NCBI GenBank assembly: GCA_964490005.1
Contig: CAZBBB010000051.1
Span: forward strand, 1 to 19,564
Direction: 5' to 3'
DNA length: 19,564 bases
Source: CAZBBB01 sp964490005
GTDB taxonomy: Bacteria; Planctomycetota; B15-G4
Shown here: positions 12,513-19,564 of the stretch, in pieces
How positions within the stretch are numbered: position 1 is the first letter of the stretch
Layout of the letters: the number at the start of each line of letters is the position of its first letter
Made by a program: the position numbers and the translations under genes
The notes under the pieces: generated by a model
Seen by the model: only the letters and a program-made list of their open reading frames with translations
Databases searched by the model: none
What the model was told of the DNA's origin: nothing

Positions 12513-13556
12513 GTGCCCGTGCGCCGCGCTCGCGTCGCGACGCTTGCCCTGCTCGCGCTCCTGCCGCCCGGCTGCGGCACCCTTTCGCGCGACGTGAATG
12601 CGCGGCGCGCCGCACACGCACGCCCCGAGTCGCAGGGCGAACCCGGCACGCGCGGCGCCGACCCCTTCGTCGCGTCGCTCTGGATCGCGGCGGCGCACCA
12701 GGCGCCCGACCCCGCGGCCGCGCTGGCGATCGTCGAACGCGGCCTGGCCTACCTGCCCGGGCAGCCCGACCTGAGCGTCGCCCGCCTGGCGCTGCTGGCC
12801 ACGCTCGACCGGCGTGACGAGCAGGTGGCCGCCGCACGGCGCGCGCTCGCCGCGGCGCCCGCTCCGGAATTGGAGGCCGAACTGCGCTGGTACCTCGTCG
12901 ACGCGGCGCTCGCCGCGGGACGCCGCGAGGAGGCCGCGCTCCAGGCGCGGGCGCTGGGCGGCGTGAGCCGCGTCGCGCCGCCGCTCGTCGCCGGCGCCTG
13001 GGCGCAGATCGCCCTCGAGTCGGAGTTCGCCGGTGCCGCCGAGGACGCCGACGAGGCGTTCGACGCCAGCCTCGCCTGGGGGCCGGCCGGGCTGTCCGCC
13101 TTGCGCGAGGCGGTCGCGCTCGCGCCCGACCGGTCCGCGGCGCAGCGCGCGCTCGTGGAGCGCGCCGCTCTGCGCCAACCGGACCACGCCGATCTGATCA
13201 TCGCGCGGGCCGTCGACGCACTCATGCTGGCCGACCATGCAGAGGCCGAGCGCCGCCTGCAGGAGCTGCCCGAGCCGCTGCCCGAGCGGCTCGAACAGGA
13301 CGCGCAGCTGGTGCGGGCGCGCATCGCGTTGAGCGCCGGGCGGCACGCCGACTGCCTGCGGGTCGTGCGCGAGCGGCTCGACGCCCACGCGGCCGATCCG
13401 GCCGCGCTGGTCCTGCTGCTCGAGTTGCGGCGCGTGGCCGGCCTGCCGGATGCCGCCGAAGCGCGCGAGCGTCTCGGCGCAGCGCGACGGCTCGTCGGCG
13501 ACCCGCGGCTCGCGCGCTTCGTCGACGCGGGGCTCGCCGAACTGGGCGCCGACTAG
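12513..13556 (+). CDS. TPR-like envelope protein, probable lipoprotein
   Basis: A 347-residue protein from GTG 12513 (a second in-frame GTG two codons on is possible), 3 nt after the small lipoprotein gene. The N-terminus has two Arg, a hydrophobic core and LLPPGCGTLS; Cys21 is preceded by Gly but by Pro at -2 and -3, so the lipobox is non-canonical. The remainder is helical and repeat-like, with tetratricopeptide flavour: DPAAALAIVERGLAYLPGQP, DEQVAAARRALAAAP, GRREEAALQARALG, HAEAERRLQELPEPLPERL and GRHADCLRVVRERLDAH. No catalytic motif is visible. It is probably a periplasm-facing scaffold working with the small lipoprotein. Its TAG stop shares the palindrome CTAG with the stop of miaA. Confidence 0.78.
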   Translation: MPVRRARVATLALLALLPPGCGTLSRDVNARRAAHARPESQGEPGTRGADPFVASLWIAAAHQAPDPAAALAIVERGLAYLPGQPDLSVARLALLATLDRRDEQVAAARRALAAAPAPELEAELRWYLVDAALAAGRREEAALQARALGGVSRVAPPLVAGAWAQIALESEFAGAAEDADEAFDASLAWGPAGLSALREAVALAPDRSAAQRALVERAALRQPDHADLIIARAVDALMLADHAEAERRLQELPEPLPERLEQDAQLVRARIALSAGRHADCLRVVRERLDAHAADPAALVLLLELRRVAGLPDAAEARERLGAARRLVGDPRLARFVDAGLAELGAD

Positions 13557-14461
13557 TCGCCGGCGAGGCGCGTCACGCGCAGCGCCAGACTCTCGATCGA
13601 GTCGTCCGCGCCGACGTCGACCCAGCGGATCTCCGGAAAGCTCGCCAGGAACAGGCGCTGCTTGCGGAGCAGCTGGCGCGTGCGCACGACGATGCGCTCG
13701 CGCAGCGCGTCGCCGGCCAGCCGGCCCGCGCGCAGCGCCAGGACCTCGGCGTAGCCGATCGCGCGCCCGGGCTCGCGGGCGAAGGGCGCCTGCGCCGCCA
13801 GCGCGTCGACCTCGGCCAGCAGACCGCGCGCGAGCATCCGGTCGACGCGCCGGGCGGCGCGTGCGTGCTCGTCCTGCCGGGCGCGCCTCAGGCCGACGAC
13901 GACGAATCCGCCCGGCACGATCGGCCGCGTGTGCTCGCGCTGCCAGGCGGCGAGGGGCCGCCCGGTGAGGCGCAGCACCTCGAGCGCGCGCAGCAGACGC
14001 TTGCGGTCGCGAGGAGAGAGCCGCGCCTCGCTTTCGGGGTCGCCGGCGGCCAGTTGCGCGCGCACGGCGGCCTCGCCTTGCGCCTCCCAGAGCGCCTCGA
14101 GTTGCCGACGCAGCGCGGCGTCGGCCGGCGGCGCGTCGCACAGGCCCGACAGCAGAGCGCGCAGATACAGCGGCGTCCCGCCCACGAACAGCGCGCCGCG
14201 CCCGGCGGCGCGCACGGCCGCGTCGGCGGCCCGCGCCCAGCGCCCCACCGAGAAGGCGCTGCTGTGCGCCTCGAGATCGATCAGGCCGAAGGGTACGCGC
14301 GCCTGCAGTTCGGCGTCCGGCTTGTCGGTGCCGATGTCCATGCCGCGGTAGACCTTCATGCTGTCCATCGACAGCACGGGACGGCCGCCGCGCTCGGCCA
14401 GCGCCGCCGCCACGGCCTTCTTGCCGCAGCCGGTGCCCCCGACGAGCACGAGGTGCCTCAC
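13553..14461 (-). CDS. miaA: tRNA dimethylallyltransferase, divergent P-loop
   Basis: MiaA transfers dimethylallyl from DMAPP to A37 of tRNAs reading UNN codons. The 302 residues and motif order fit: SMDSMKVYRGMDIGT (31-45) with the catalytic Asp33, LFVGGTPLYLRALLSGL (91-107), DRKRLLRALEVLRLTG (152-167), IGYAEVL (235-241) and TRQLLRKQRLF (261-271). Several usually conserved positions differ: the P-loop reads GGTGCGKK (8-15), with Lys15 where Thr/Ser normally helps bind Mg2+; the common Gln after DSM is Lys36; IGTAKP is IGTDKP; and the HHLID segment is FGLID. The enzyme could be functional with altered chemistry. GTG 14461 overlaps the M16 peptidase stop as GTGA, and the gene converges on the TPR-like gene with a 4-bp overlap. 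Its DMAPP substrate comes from the pathway begun by Dxr. Confidence 0.9.
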   Translation of the reverse strand: MRHLVLVGGTGCGKKAVAAALAERGGRPVLSMDSMKVYRGMDIGTDKPDAELQARVPFGLIDLEAHSSAFSVGRWARAADAAVRAAGRGALFVGGTPLYLRALLSGLCDAPPADAALRRQLEALWEAQGEAAVRAQLAAGDPESEARLSPRDRKRLLRALEVLRLTGRPLAAWQREHTRPIVPGGFVVVGLRRARQDEHARAARRVDRMLARGLLAEVDALAAQAPFAREPGRAIGYAEVLALRAGRLAGDALRERIVVRTRQLLRKQRLFLASFPEIRWVDVGADDSIESLALRVTRLAGD

Positions 14462-15729
14462 GGCCGCACGATCGACACCGCCAGGCAGTCCTCGCGCAGG
14501 TGCTCGACCAGGCGCGCGTGCAGTTCGTCCGGCGCGAGCGCGCGCAGCAGGGCCACGTCCTCGAAGGGAGCCAGGCCCCGGAAGTGCGCGCCGAGCAGCG
14601 CGAAGGCCATCGACTCGGGGCCGTCGAGTTCGCGCAGCAGGTTGCCGCAGGCGCGGTGACGGACGCGCTCGACGGTCGCCGCGTCCGGCCCGCGGCGGCG
14701 CGCCTCCTCGAGCAGTTCGCGCAGCCGCGCCTCGAGGCGCTCGGGCTCGTCGGTGTCGCCGCCGAGCGTGGTGAAGCCGAAGCCGGTCTCGGCCGCGTGC
14801 TGCACGGCGAAGGAGTCGTCGATCAATCCGTCCTCGTACAGCGCCTCGTAGGCGGGCGACGAGCGGCCGAACAGGGCGTCGAGCGCCAGCCGCGTCGCGA
14901 GTTCGCGGCGCGTGAGCTGCCGGCCGTCGCCGCCCAGCACGCTCTCCTTGACGCCGATCAACAGGCGCGGGCGCGCCACCGGCAGGCGCTGCTCGGTGCG
15001 CGCGCGCACGGCGCCGACCGGCTCGTCCACCGCGGCGCGGACATGCATCGGGCGCCCGGCCCGCTCGCGTCCCTGCTGGTCCCGGCCCACGCGCTCGAGG
15101 ATCTCCTCGGGCGGCAGCGGCCCCGAGACGGCCAGGCACAGGTTGCCGGGGTGGTAGAAGGCCTCGTAGCAGCGCCGCAGCGTCGCCGCGTCGATCCGCG
15201 CGATCGACGCGACGGTGCCCGCGATGTTGTCCCGCACCGGGTGTCGCGCGTAGAGACTCTCGAGCAGCGCGAAGAACAGCCGCCACTCGGGGTCGTCGTC
15301 GTACATCCGGATCTCCTGCCCGATGATCCCCTGCTCCTTGGCGACGAGTTCGTCGGTGAACCACGGATCCTGCACGAAGGACAGCAGCAGCGAGAGCGCC
15401 TCGCCCGGGTCGTCGATCGTCGACGCGACGTAGGTCGTGCCGACGAAGCTGGTCATCGCGTTGGTCGAGGCGCCGAGGCGCGCGAAGCGGTCGGACACGT
15501 CGCCCTGCGCGTCCTCGAACAGCTTGTGTTCGAGGAAGTGCGCCAGCCCCTCGGGCACGGCCGCGCCCGCCGCGTCGTCCACGCGGTCGACCGAGCCGAA
15601 GTTCACGCCGAGGGCGGCGAAGCTGCGCTGCCAGCCGGGCCGGTGGTTCACCAGCACCTGCAGCCCGCTCGGCGCGCGCCAGGACAGCACGGGCTCGTCG
15701 AGGGCGTTGCCCAGCGCCAGAAAGCTCAT
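14458..15729 (-). CDS. M16 zinc metallopeptidase, active subunit (YmfH/YfmH-like)
   Basis: A 423-residue pitrilysin/M16B-family protein. The inverted zinc motif HFLEH (His64, Glu67, His68) is intact, and the downstream EQGIIGQEIRMYDDDPEWR (132-150) supplies Glu132 and the third ligand Glu139; this wording is characteristic of the YmfH/YfmH branch. The C-terminal half has the second, non-catalytic M16 domain (ALFGRSSPAYEALYEDGLID). The ATG at 15729 overlaps the stop of the upstream partner as ATGA. In Bacillus the YmfF/YmfH pair has been linked to modification of elongation factor P; whether that holds here is unknown, and no efp gene is in view. No signal peptide is visible, so it is probably cytoplasmic. 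Confidence 0.93.
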   Translation of the reverse strand: MSFLALGNALDEPVLSWRAPSGLQVLVNHRPGWQRSFAALGVNFGSVDRVDDAAGAAVPEGLAHFLEHKLFEDAQGDVSDRFARLGASTNAMTSFVGTTYVASTIDDPGEALSLLLSFVQDPWFTDELVAKEQGIIGQEIRMYDDDPEWRLFFALLESLYARHPVRDNIAGTVASIARIDAATLRRCYEAFYHPGNLCLAVSGPLPPEEILERVGRDQQGRERAGRPMHVRAAVDEPVGAVRARTEQRLPVARPRLLIGVKESVLGGDGRQLTRRELATRLALDALFGRSSPAYEALYEDGLIDDSFAVQHAAETGFGFTTLGGDTDEPERLEARLRELLEEARRRGPDAATVERVRHRACGNLLRELDGPESMAFALLGAHFRGLAPFEDVALLRALAPDELHARLVEHLREDCLAVSIVRP

Positions 15730-17009
15730 GGCGCGGCCTCCAGCAGGAAGGCGCTGTCGAGCGTGCAGCCCGCCGCCACGGCCGCGACCTCGGCCGGCGT
15801 CACGGCCTGCACCGCGGCGAGCGCCTCGCCCGGGTCCTCGGGCCGCCCGTTGAGCCGCGCGACGAGGCGGAAGACGACGTGGCTGCGCGGCGAATCGGCC
15901 AACGCGCGCAGGCGCCGGCACTGCGCGCGGCGCGACAGTTCGAGTTCGTCTTCGGACAAGGGTGTCTCCGCCATGCGGGACAGCTCTTCGGCGACGGCCG
16001 CGCGCACCCGGCCCGCGCGGCCGGCGTCGATGCCGGCCTGCACCCCCAGCGTGGCGCTCTCGAGCTGCAGGCTCGCGTGGCAGCCGTAGGCCAGCCCCTC
16101 GGCCTCGCGGACGCGCTTGAACAGCCGCGAGTGCGACTCGCCGCCGAACGCCAGCGCGAACAGCGGCGCCGCGGCGCCGCGCAGCAGCTCGCGACGCACG
16201 CGGTGACCGAGCGCGAGCTTGCTCTGCGCCAGCGGTTGGTGCTCCGTCACCTCGCGCACGCCTCCCGCGGGCCGGCTGCGGGGCGGCGCGAGCGCGGCGC
16301 TCGGCGGCGGCCGACGGCGTCCCGCGGAGAGCCGCTCGGCGGCGGCCCGGGCCTGGTCGAGGTCGACGTCGCCGACGATGAACAGCCGCGACGGCGCCGC
16401 GCGCAACGCCTCATGCGCGCGCCGCACGTCGCTCTTGACCAGCGCCCGCGCCTGCTCGGCCGTGCCCCAGGCGTGCAGCGCGTAGGGCGTGCCGGCGTGC
16501 ATCGTCTCGACCAGCCGCCGCCAGGCCCAGGTGGCCTTGTCGTCTCCCAGCCCCTCGATGGCGTGCACGAGATGGGCCCGCTCCTGCGCGACATGCTCGT
16601 CACGGAAGGCGCCGTCGACCAGGTCGGGCGCGTGGAGCACTCCGGCCAGCAGCTCGACGCTCTGCTCGAACAGCGCGCGCCCCTCGGCCCAGCGGTCGGC
16701 CACGGTCTCGAAGCCGAAGCTCAGCAGGTGCAGGGCGCCGTGCGCCGACGAGGAGCTGAAGAGGTCCAGGCCGTAGAGTTCCTCGCAGCGCGCCGCCAGG
16801 CGCGCGAGGCTCGGGTAGGCGGCCGTCCCGCGGGTCAACAGGTCGGTGAGCAGGGTGCGCGCGGCGCGGCCCTCGTCGAGCGGCTGCTCGGCCACCCAAT
16901 GGACGAGAACCGAGCGAAAGCGGTCCGTCGAAAGCAGGTGAAGCTCGACCCCGTCGGGGAGCGGGCAACAGCGGAATTCCTCGCGCGGCGGCGTACGGGG
17001 GGCGGGCAT
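15726..17009 (-). CDS. M16 family protein lacking the zinc site (YmfF-like partner)
   Basis: A 427-residue M16-fold protein. In the first domain the position equivalent to HxxEH reads RTLLTD within LDEGRAARTLLTDLLTRGT (about 44-62), so no zinc site exists. The YmfF-type segment CEELYGLDLFSSSSAHGALH (75-94) follows. The second domain is well kept, with FGGESHSRLFKRVREAEGLA and Tyr at the next position, the substrate-side Arg/Tyr region that in two-chain M16 enzymes is contributed by the inactive subunit. It is coupled by ATGA to the active subunit, indicating a heterodimer. The ATG at 17009 has no clear Shine-Dalgarno; a TTG ten codons upstream is an alternative. It is divergent from the BtpA-like gene. 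Confidence 0.9.
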   Translation of the reverse strand: MPAPRTPPREEFRCCPLPDGVELHLLSTDRFRSVLVHWVAEQPLDEGRAARTLLTDLLTRGTAAYPSLARLAARCEELYGLDLFSSSSAHGALHLLSFGFETVADRWAEGRALFEQSVELLAGVLHAPDLVDGAFRDEHVAQERAHLVHAIEGLGDDKATWAWRRLVETMHAGTPYALHAWGTAEQARALVKSDVRRAHEALRAAPSRLFIVGDVDLDQARAAAERLSAGRRRPPPSAALAPPRSRPAGGVREVTEHQPLAQSKLALGHRVRRELLRGAAAPLFALAFGGESHSRLFKRVREAEGLAYGCHASLQLESATLGVQAGIDAGRAGRVRAAVAEELSRMAETPLSEDELELSRRAQCRRLRALADSPRSHVVFRLVARLNGRPEDPGEALAAVQAVTPAEVAAVAAGCTLDSAFLLEAAP

Positions 17010-17046
17010 GGGCGGGGTCGCAGGCAAGGGGGCTGACAATTCACGT

Positions 17047-17078
17047 TTGGTCCGGCGTCCGCCACAAGCAATAATTGC
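17047..17078 (+). promoter_or_regulatory. AT-rich promoter/operator-like site between the M16 and BtpA units
   Basis: An 11-bp perfect inverted repeat GCAAT-A-ATTGC lies at 17068-17078. Within it AATAAT (17070-17075, 5 of 6 match) could be a -10 for the BtpA gene, with TTGGTC (17047-17052, 3 of 6) at 17-nt spacing as a weak -35. The rest of the 123-bp spacer holds a short GC hairpin (17090-17102) in the BtpA leader and nothing else I recognise. Confidence 0.4.
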
Positions 17079-17132
17079 CGCTCGTGGCCGCCCCGCGGGG
17101 GCCGGCCGGCGGACGGACGTCTCCTGCCCCCG

Positions 17133-17939
17133 TTGATCCGGGAAGCTCCGCCCTTTTCCGCGCTCCTGACCACGCCGACACCTTGGCTGATCGCCGTCAT
17201 CCATCTGCCGCCGCTGCCGGGTGCGCCGGGCGCGGGGGCGACCGTGCGGGCGATCGCGGAGCGCGCCCGTGAGGACGCGCGCGCCTGCGAGCAGGCGGGG
17301 TTCACGGCGGTCATGATCGAGAACACCGGCGACGCGCCCTTCCGTCCCGACCGCCTCGACCCCGAGACCGTCGCGGCGCTGGCCGTCGTCGCCGAGGACG
17401 TCGCGCGGCACGTCGCCTGCCCCGTCGGCGTCAACGCCCTGCGCAACGACGCCCTCTCGGCGCTCGGTGTGGCCGTGGCGTCGGGCGCCGACTTCCTGCG
17501 CGTGAACGTGCTCGCCGGCGTCGCCGCCACCGACCAGGGGCTGATCGCGGGCCGCGCGGACGAGCTGCTGCGCCGACGCGCGGCGCTCGGCGCGTCGATC
17601 GCGATCCTCGCCGACGTGGACGTCAAGCACGCCACCTCGCTCGACACGCGCCCCGCGCCGCTGCGCGCCCGCGAGCTCGTGCAACGCGCGGGCGCCGACG
17701 CCGTGCTCGTCACCGGCCCGGCCACCGGCCAGCCGCCCGAGTTCGAGAAGCTCGGCGCGGTCGCCGAGTCCGTCCGGCCGGCACCCGTGCTCGCCGCCAG
17801 CGGCACGACCGCGCGCGATGTCGCGTCGGTGCTGGCGCTGTGCGCGGGAACCGTCGTCGCCACCTCGCTGCAGGACCCGCACACGCGCCGCATCGATCCG
17901 GCGCGCGCGCGCGCCTACGCCCGGGCCGCCGGCCGATGA
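17133..17939 (+). CDS. BtpA/SgcQ-family TIM-barrel protein
   Basis: A 268-residue protein matching BtpA-family length. Recognisable stretches are LIAVIHLPPLPG (19-30), FTAVMIENTGDAPF (57-70), PVGVNALRNDALSALGVA (97-114) with ASGADFLRVNV (116-126), DVDVKHA (161-167), ADAVLVTGPATGQPP (188-202) and ASGTT (222-226). BtpA was named for a cyanobacterial protein needed for photosystem I stability, but homologues are common in non-photosynthetic bacteria and the fold suggests a sugar-phosphate-type aldolase or isomerase of unknown reaction. The only usable start near the conserved core is TTG 17133, with a GC hairpin and no strong Shine-Dalgarno in the leader. It is coupled by ATGA to pcnB. A (GC)6-like run at 17901-17912 is coding. 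Confidence 0.87.
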   Translation: MIREAPPFSALLTTPTPWLIAVIHLPPLPGAPGAGATVRAIAERAREDARACEQAGFTAVMIENTGDAPFRPDRLDPETVAALAVVAEDVARHVACPVGVNALRNDALSALGVAVASGADFLRVNVLAGVAATDQGLIAGRADELLRRRAALGASIAILADVDVKHATSLDTRPAPLRARELVQRAGADAVLVTGPATGQPPEFEKLGAVAESVRPAPVLAASGTTARDVASVLALCAGTVVATSLQDPHTRRIDPARARAYARAAGR

Positions 17940-19564
17940 GCCCCGAACCGACACGCCACGCCGACACGATCATCTTCCCGGCGAGCCTCGACCCCGACGC
18001 GGTCACGGTCGTGCGGCGGCTCAACGAGCACGGCCTCGAAACCTACCTCGTGGGCGGCTGCGTGCGCGACCTGCTGCTGGGCCTGATCCCCAAGGACTTC
18101 GACGTCTCGACCGCCGCGCGCCCGCGGCAGATCCGGCGCCTGTTCCGCAACAGCCGCATCATCGGGCGGCGCTTCAAGCTCGCGCACATCCAGTTCGGCG
18201 CGCGCATCGTCGAGGTCGCCACCTTCCGCGCCATGCCGGTCGGCGCCGGCGAGGGCCCGCGCGAGTCCGACCTGCTGATCACGCAGGACAACGAGTTCGG
18301 CTCCGCCGAGGAGGACGTGCTGCGCCGCGACTTCACCATCAACGCGCTGCTCTACGACGTGCGCAGCGGCGAAGTGATCGACTACGTCGGCGGCGTGAAG
18401 GACCTCGAGGACCGCGTGCTGCGGACGATCGGCGACCCGGCCGTGCGCTTCGCCGAGGATCCCGTGCGCATGCTGCGCGCCGTCAAGTTCGCCAGCCGGC
18501 TCGGCCTGACGCTGGCGCCCGACGTCGACGCCGCGTTGCGGTCCTCGGCCGAACTCATCCAGCGCAGCGCCCCGCCGCGCGTGCTCGAGGAGATCCACAA
18601 GCTGCTCACCTGCGGCCAGGCGCGCCGCGCCCTGCCGCTGCTGCTCGACACCGGCCTGCTCGCCGCGCTGATCCCCGACCTGGCGGCGCACTGGCAGGGG
18701 CGGCGCGACGAACTGGCGCGCTGGGGCGAGGCCCTCGACGCCGTCGACGGGGGCCAGCGCCGCCTGCCCAACGCGCTGCTGCTCGCGGCACTGTTCCTCC
18801 CGCTGCACGAAGCGCGCGCGGCCGCGCGGCCCGAGGCCAACGTGATCGAGCTGCTGCACGAACTCGTCGACGGGCTGGCGCGCACGATGAACATCCCGCG
18901 GCGCGACATGGCCGTCATGCGGCAGTCGATCCTGCTGCAGCCGCGCCTCGACGGCCGCCAGCGCAGCCGCGCGAGGGTGGCCGACGTGCTGAACCGCGCG
19001 AGCACCATTCCGGCCGTGCAGCTGATGCACATCGCGGCGCGTGCCGGGGCGATCGATCCCGAGATCCACGCCACCTGGGTCGCCCGCATCGCCCAACTCG
19101 CCCCCGATGCCTGGACCGCGGCCGCGGCCGCACGCGAGCGCCGGGCGGGCGGCGGACGCCGGCGCCGCCGGCGCGGCGGACGACGGCGTCGCCGCGGCGG
19201 GCGCGGGCACTCGGGCCAGGGGCCGGACACCGAGCATGACCTCGAGCGCGACGGCGAGAACGAAGGCGAGCGCGACCCCGTTCGCCCCGACCGCCCGGAC
19301 GAGGCGTCGACCGACGCGGCCGCCGAAGGCGCTGGCCGCGGGCGGCGTCGACGCCGTCGGGGACGGCGCGGCCGGCGCGCACGCGACGATCGGCCCGAGA
19401 CGCGGGAGGGTGGCGCGCGTCCGGCCCGTTCCGAGGCCTCCGACACGGCAAGGGAGGCCGACGCGGGGTCGCGCACCGACGAGCCCGCCGCCTCCGAGGC
19501 GCCTGGCCGGGCCGGTGGACGCCGTCGGGGCCGTCGCGGCGGGCGCCGCCGCCGCGCGCGCGGC
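17936..19564 (+). CDS. pcnB: Poly(A) polymerase I with arginine/glycine-rich tail, 3' end outside window
   Basis: PcnB adds 3' poly(A) tails that promote RNA decay. The 543 visible residues are open at the window edge. The nucleotidyltransferase core shows LVGGCVRDLLLG (38-49), catalytic Asp54/Asp56 in KDFDVS, RRDFTINALLYD (130-141) and FAEDPVRMLRAVKFASRLG (172-190). IIGRRFKLAHI (75-85) matches the signature that separates bacterial poly(A) polymerases from CCA enzymes. The core extends to about residue 400. Beyond it is a disordered tail with three Arg/Gly blocks (about 402-423, 467-483 and 524-543) separated by Asp/Glu-rich linkers. A basic C-terminus that binds RNA is known in E. coli PcnB, but this one is longer and modular. 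ATG 17936 overlaps the BtpA stop as ATGA. Confidence 0.95.
   Translation, partial: MSPEPTRHADTIIFPASLDPDAVTVVRRLNEHGLETYLVGGCVRDLLLGLIPKDFDVSTAARPRQIRRLFRNSRIIGRRFKLAHIQFGARIVEVATFRAMPVGAGEGPRESDLLITQDNEFGSAEEDVLRRDFTINALLYDVRSGEVIDYVGGVKDLEDRVLRTIGDPAVRFAEDPVRMLRAVKFASRLGLTLAPDVDAALRSSAELIQRSAPPRVLEEIHKLLTCGQARRALPLLLDTGLLAALIPDLAAHWQGRRDELARWGEALDAVDGGQRRLPNALLLAALFLPLHEARAAARPEANVIELLHELVDGLARTMNIPRRDMAVMRQSILLQPRLDGRQRSRARVADVLNRASTIPAVQLMHIAARAGAIDPEIHATWVARIAQLAPDAWTAAAAARERRAGGGRRRRRRGGRRRRRGGRGHSGQGPDTEHDLERDGENEGERDPVRPDRPDEASTDAAAEGAGRGRRRRRRGRRGRRARDDRPETREGGARPARSEASDTAREADAGSRTDEPAASEAPGRAGGRRRGRRGGRRRRARG

Noticed and set aside
17901..17912. Alternating GC run as a Z-DNA or repeat element
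   Set aside because: It encodes Arg/Ala codons in the conserved C-terminal end of the BtpA gene and such runs are expected at this base composition.
19138..19564. Arg/Gly-rich DNA as a tandem repeat array or assembly artefact
   Set aside because: The frame stays open through all three blocks, the blocks differ in sequence and codon use, and acidic linkers separate them; it reads as a real protein tail.
1..19564. Mobile elements, CRISPR arrays, toxin-antitoxin or defence modules, tRNA genes
   Set aside because: I read both strands and saw no transposase, integrase, regularly spaced repeats, tRNA-like cloverleaf or defence-family motif; composition is uniform, without a sign of recent transfer.

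Overview
This is a GC-rich (by eye about 75% G+C), gene-dense chromosomal window that reads almost entirely as housekeeping plus lineage-specific envelope genes. I see 18 supported protein genes: 16 complete and one cut at each edge. There are no rRNA or tRNA genes, insertion sequences, prophage genes, CRISPR arrays or antiphage modules. No stretch over 300 bases lacks a gene; the longest gaps are 12114-12272 (159 bp) and 17010-17132 (123 bp). The organism is bacterial with a Gram-negative-type envelope (RseP, lipoproteins). A Planctomycetota-like lineage is my best guess, from the secreted hydrolase with an inactivated nucleophile and a Planctomycetes-style C-terminal domain, the MiaA GGTPLYL motif, the very long RseP and the BtpA homologue. 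This is family-level recognition from memory, not a computed placement.

Layout. (a) 1-4624, minus strand: one tightly packed unit read from right to left: zinc-ribbon Nudix hydrolase, purM, an exported TPR protein, a hydrolase-like secreted protein, and the N-terminus of an MFS/spermidine-synthase-like membrane protein. (b) 4674-8575, plus strand: dxr (MEP isoprenoid pathway), rseP (site-2 protease with about four PDZ modules) and a UbiA-family prenyltransferase. Dxr makes the precursor pathway for the prenyl substrates a UbiA enzyme uses. (c) 8553-9872, minus: an HD-domain CCA-type nucleotidyltransferase. (d) 9940-10479, plus: a pseudopilin-like membrane-anchored protein. (e) 10470-12113, minus: a membrane-anchored HEAT-repeat protein. 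(f) 12273-13556, plus: a small His/Asp/Trp-rich lipoprotein and a TPR-like probable lipoprotein. (g) 13553-17009, minus: an inactive/active M16 peptidase pair, then a divergent miaA. (h) 17133-19564, plus: a BtpA-family TIM-barrel protein, then pcnB, whose reading frame is open at the window edge and ends in arginine/glycine-rich blocks.

General patterns. Almost every co-directional junction is a 4-nt start/stop overlap (ATGA, GTGA or CTGA), so translational coupling is the rule. All three convergent pairs overlap at their 3' ends (23, 10 and 4 bp), leaving no room for ordinary terminators. Promoter -10 elements, where visible, sit close to start codons. RNA metabolism is well represented: pcnB, a CCA enzyme and miaA all act on RNA 3' ends or tRNA.

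I did not find a convincing undescribed multi-gene system. The most unusual items are the C-only dxr-rseP spacer (a six-run G-quadruplex motif on the template strand), the MiaA with a substituted P-loop, the PcnB tail with three RG blocks, the enlarged RseP, and the pseudo-hydrolase.
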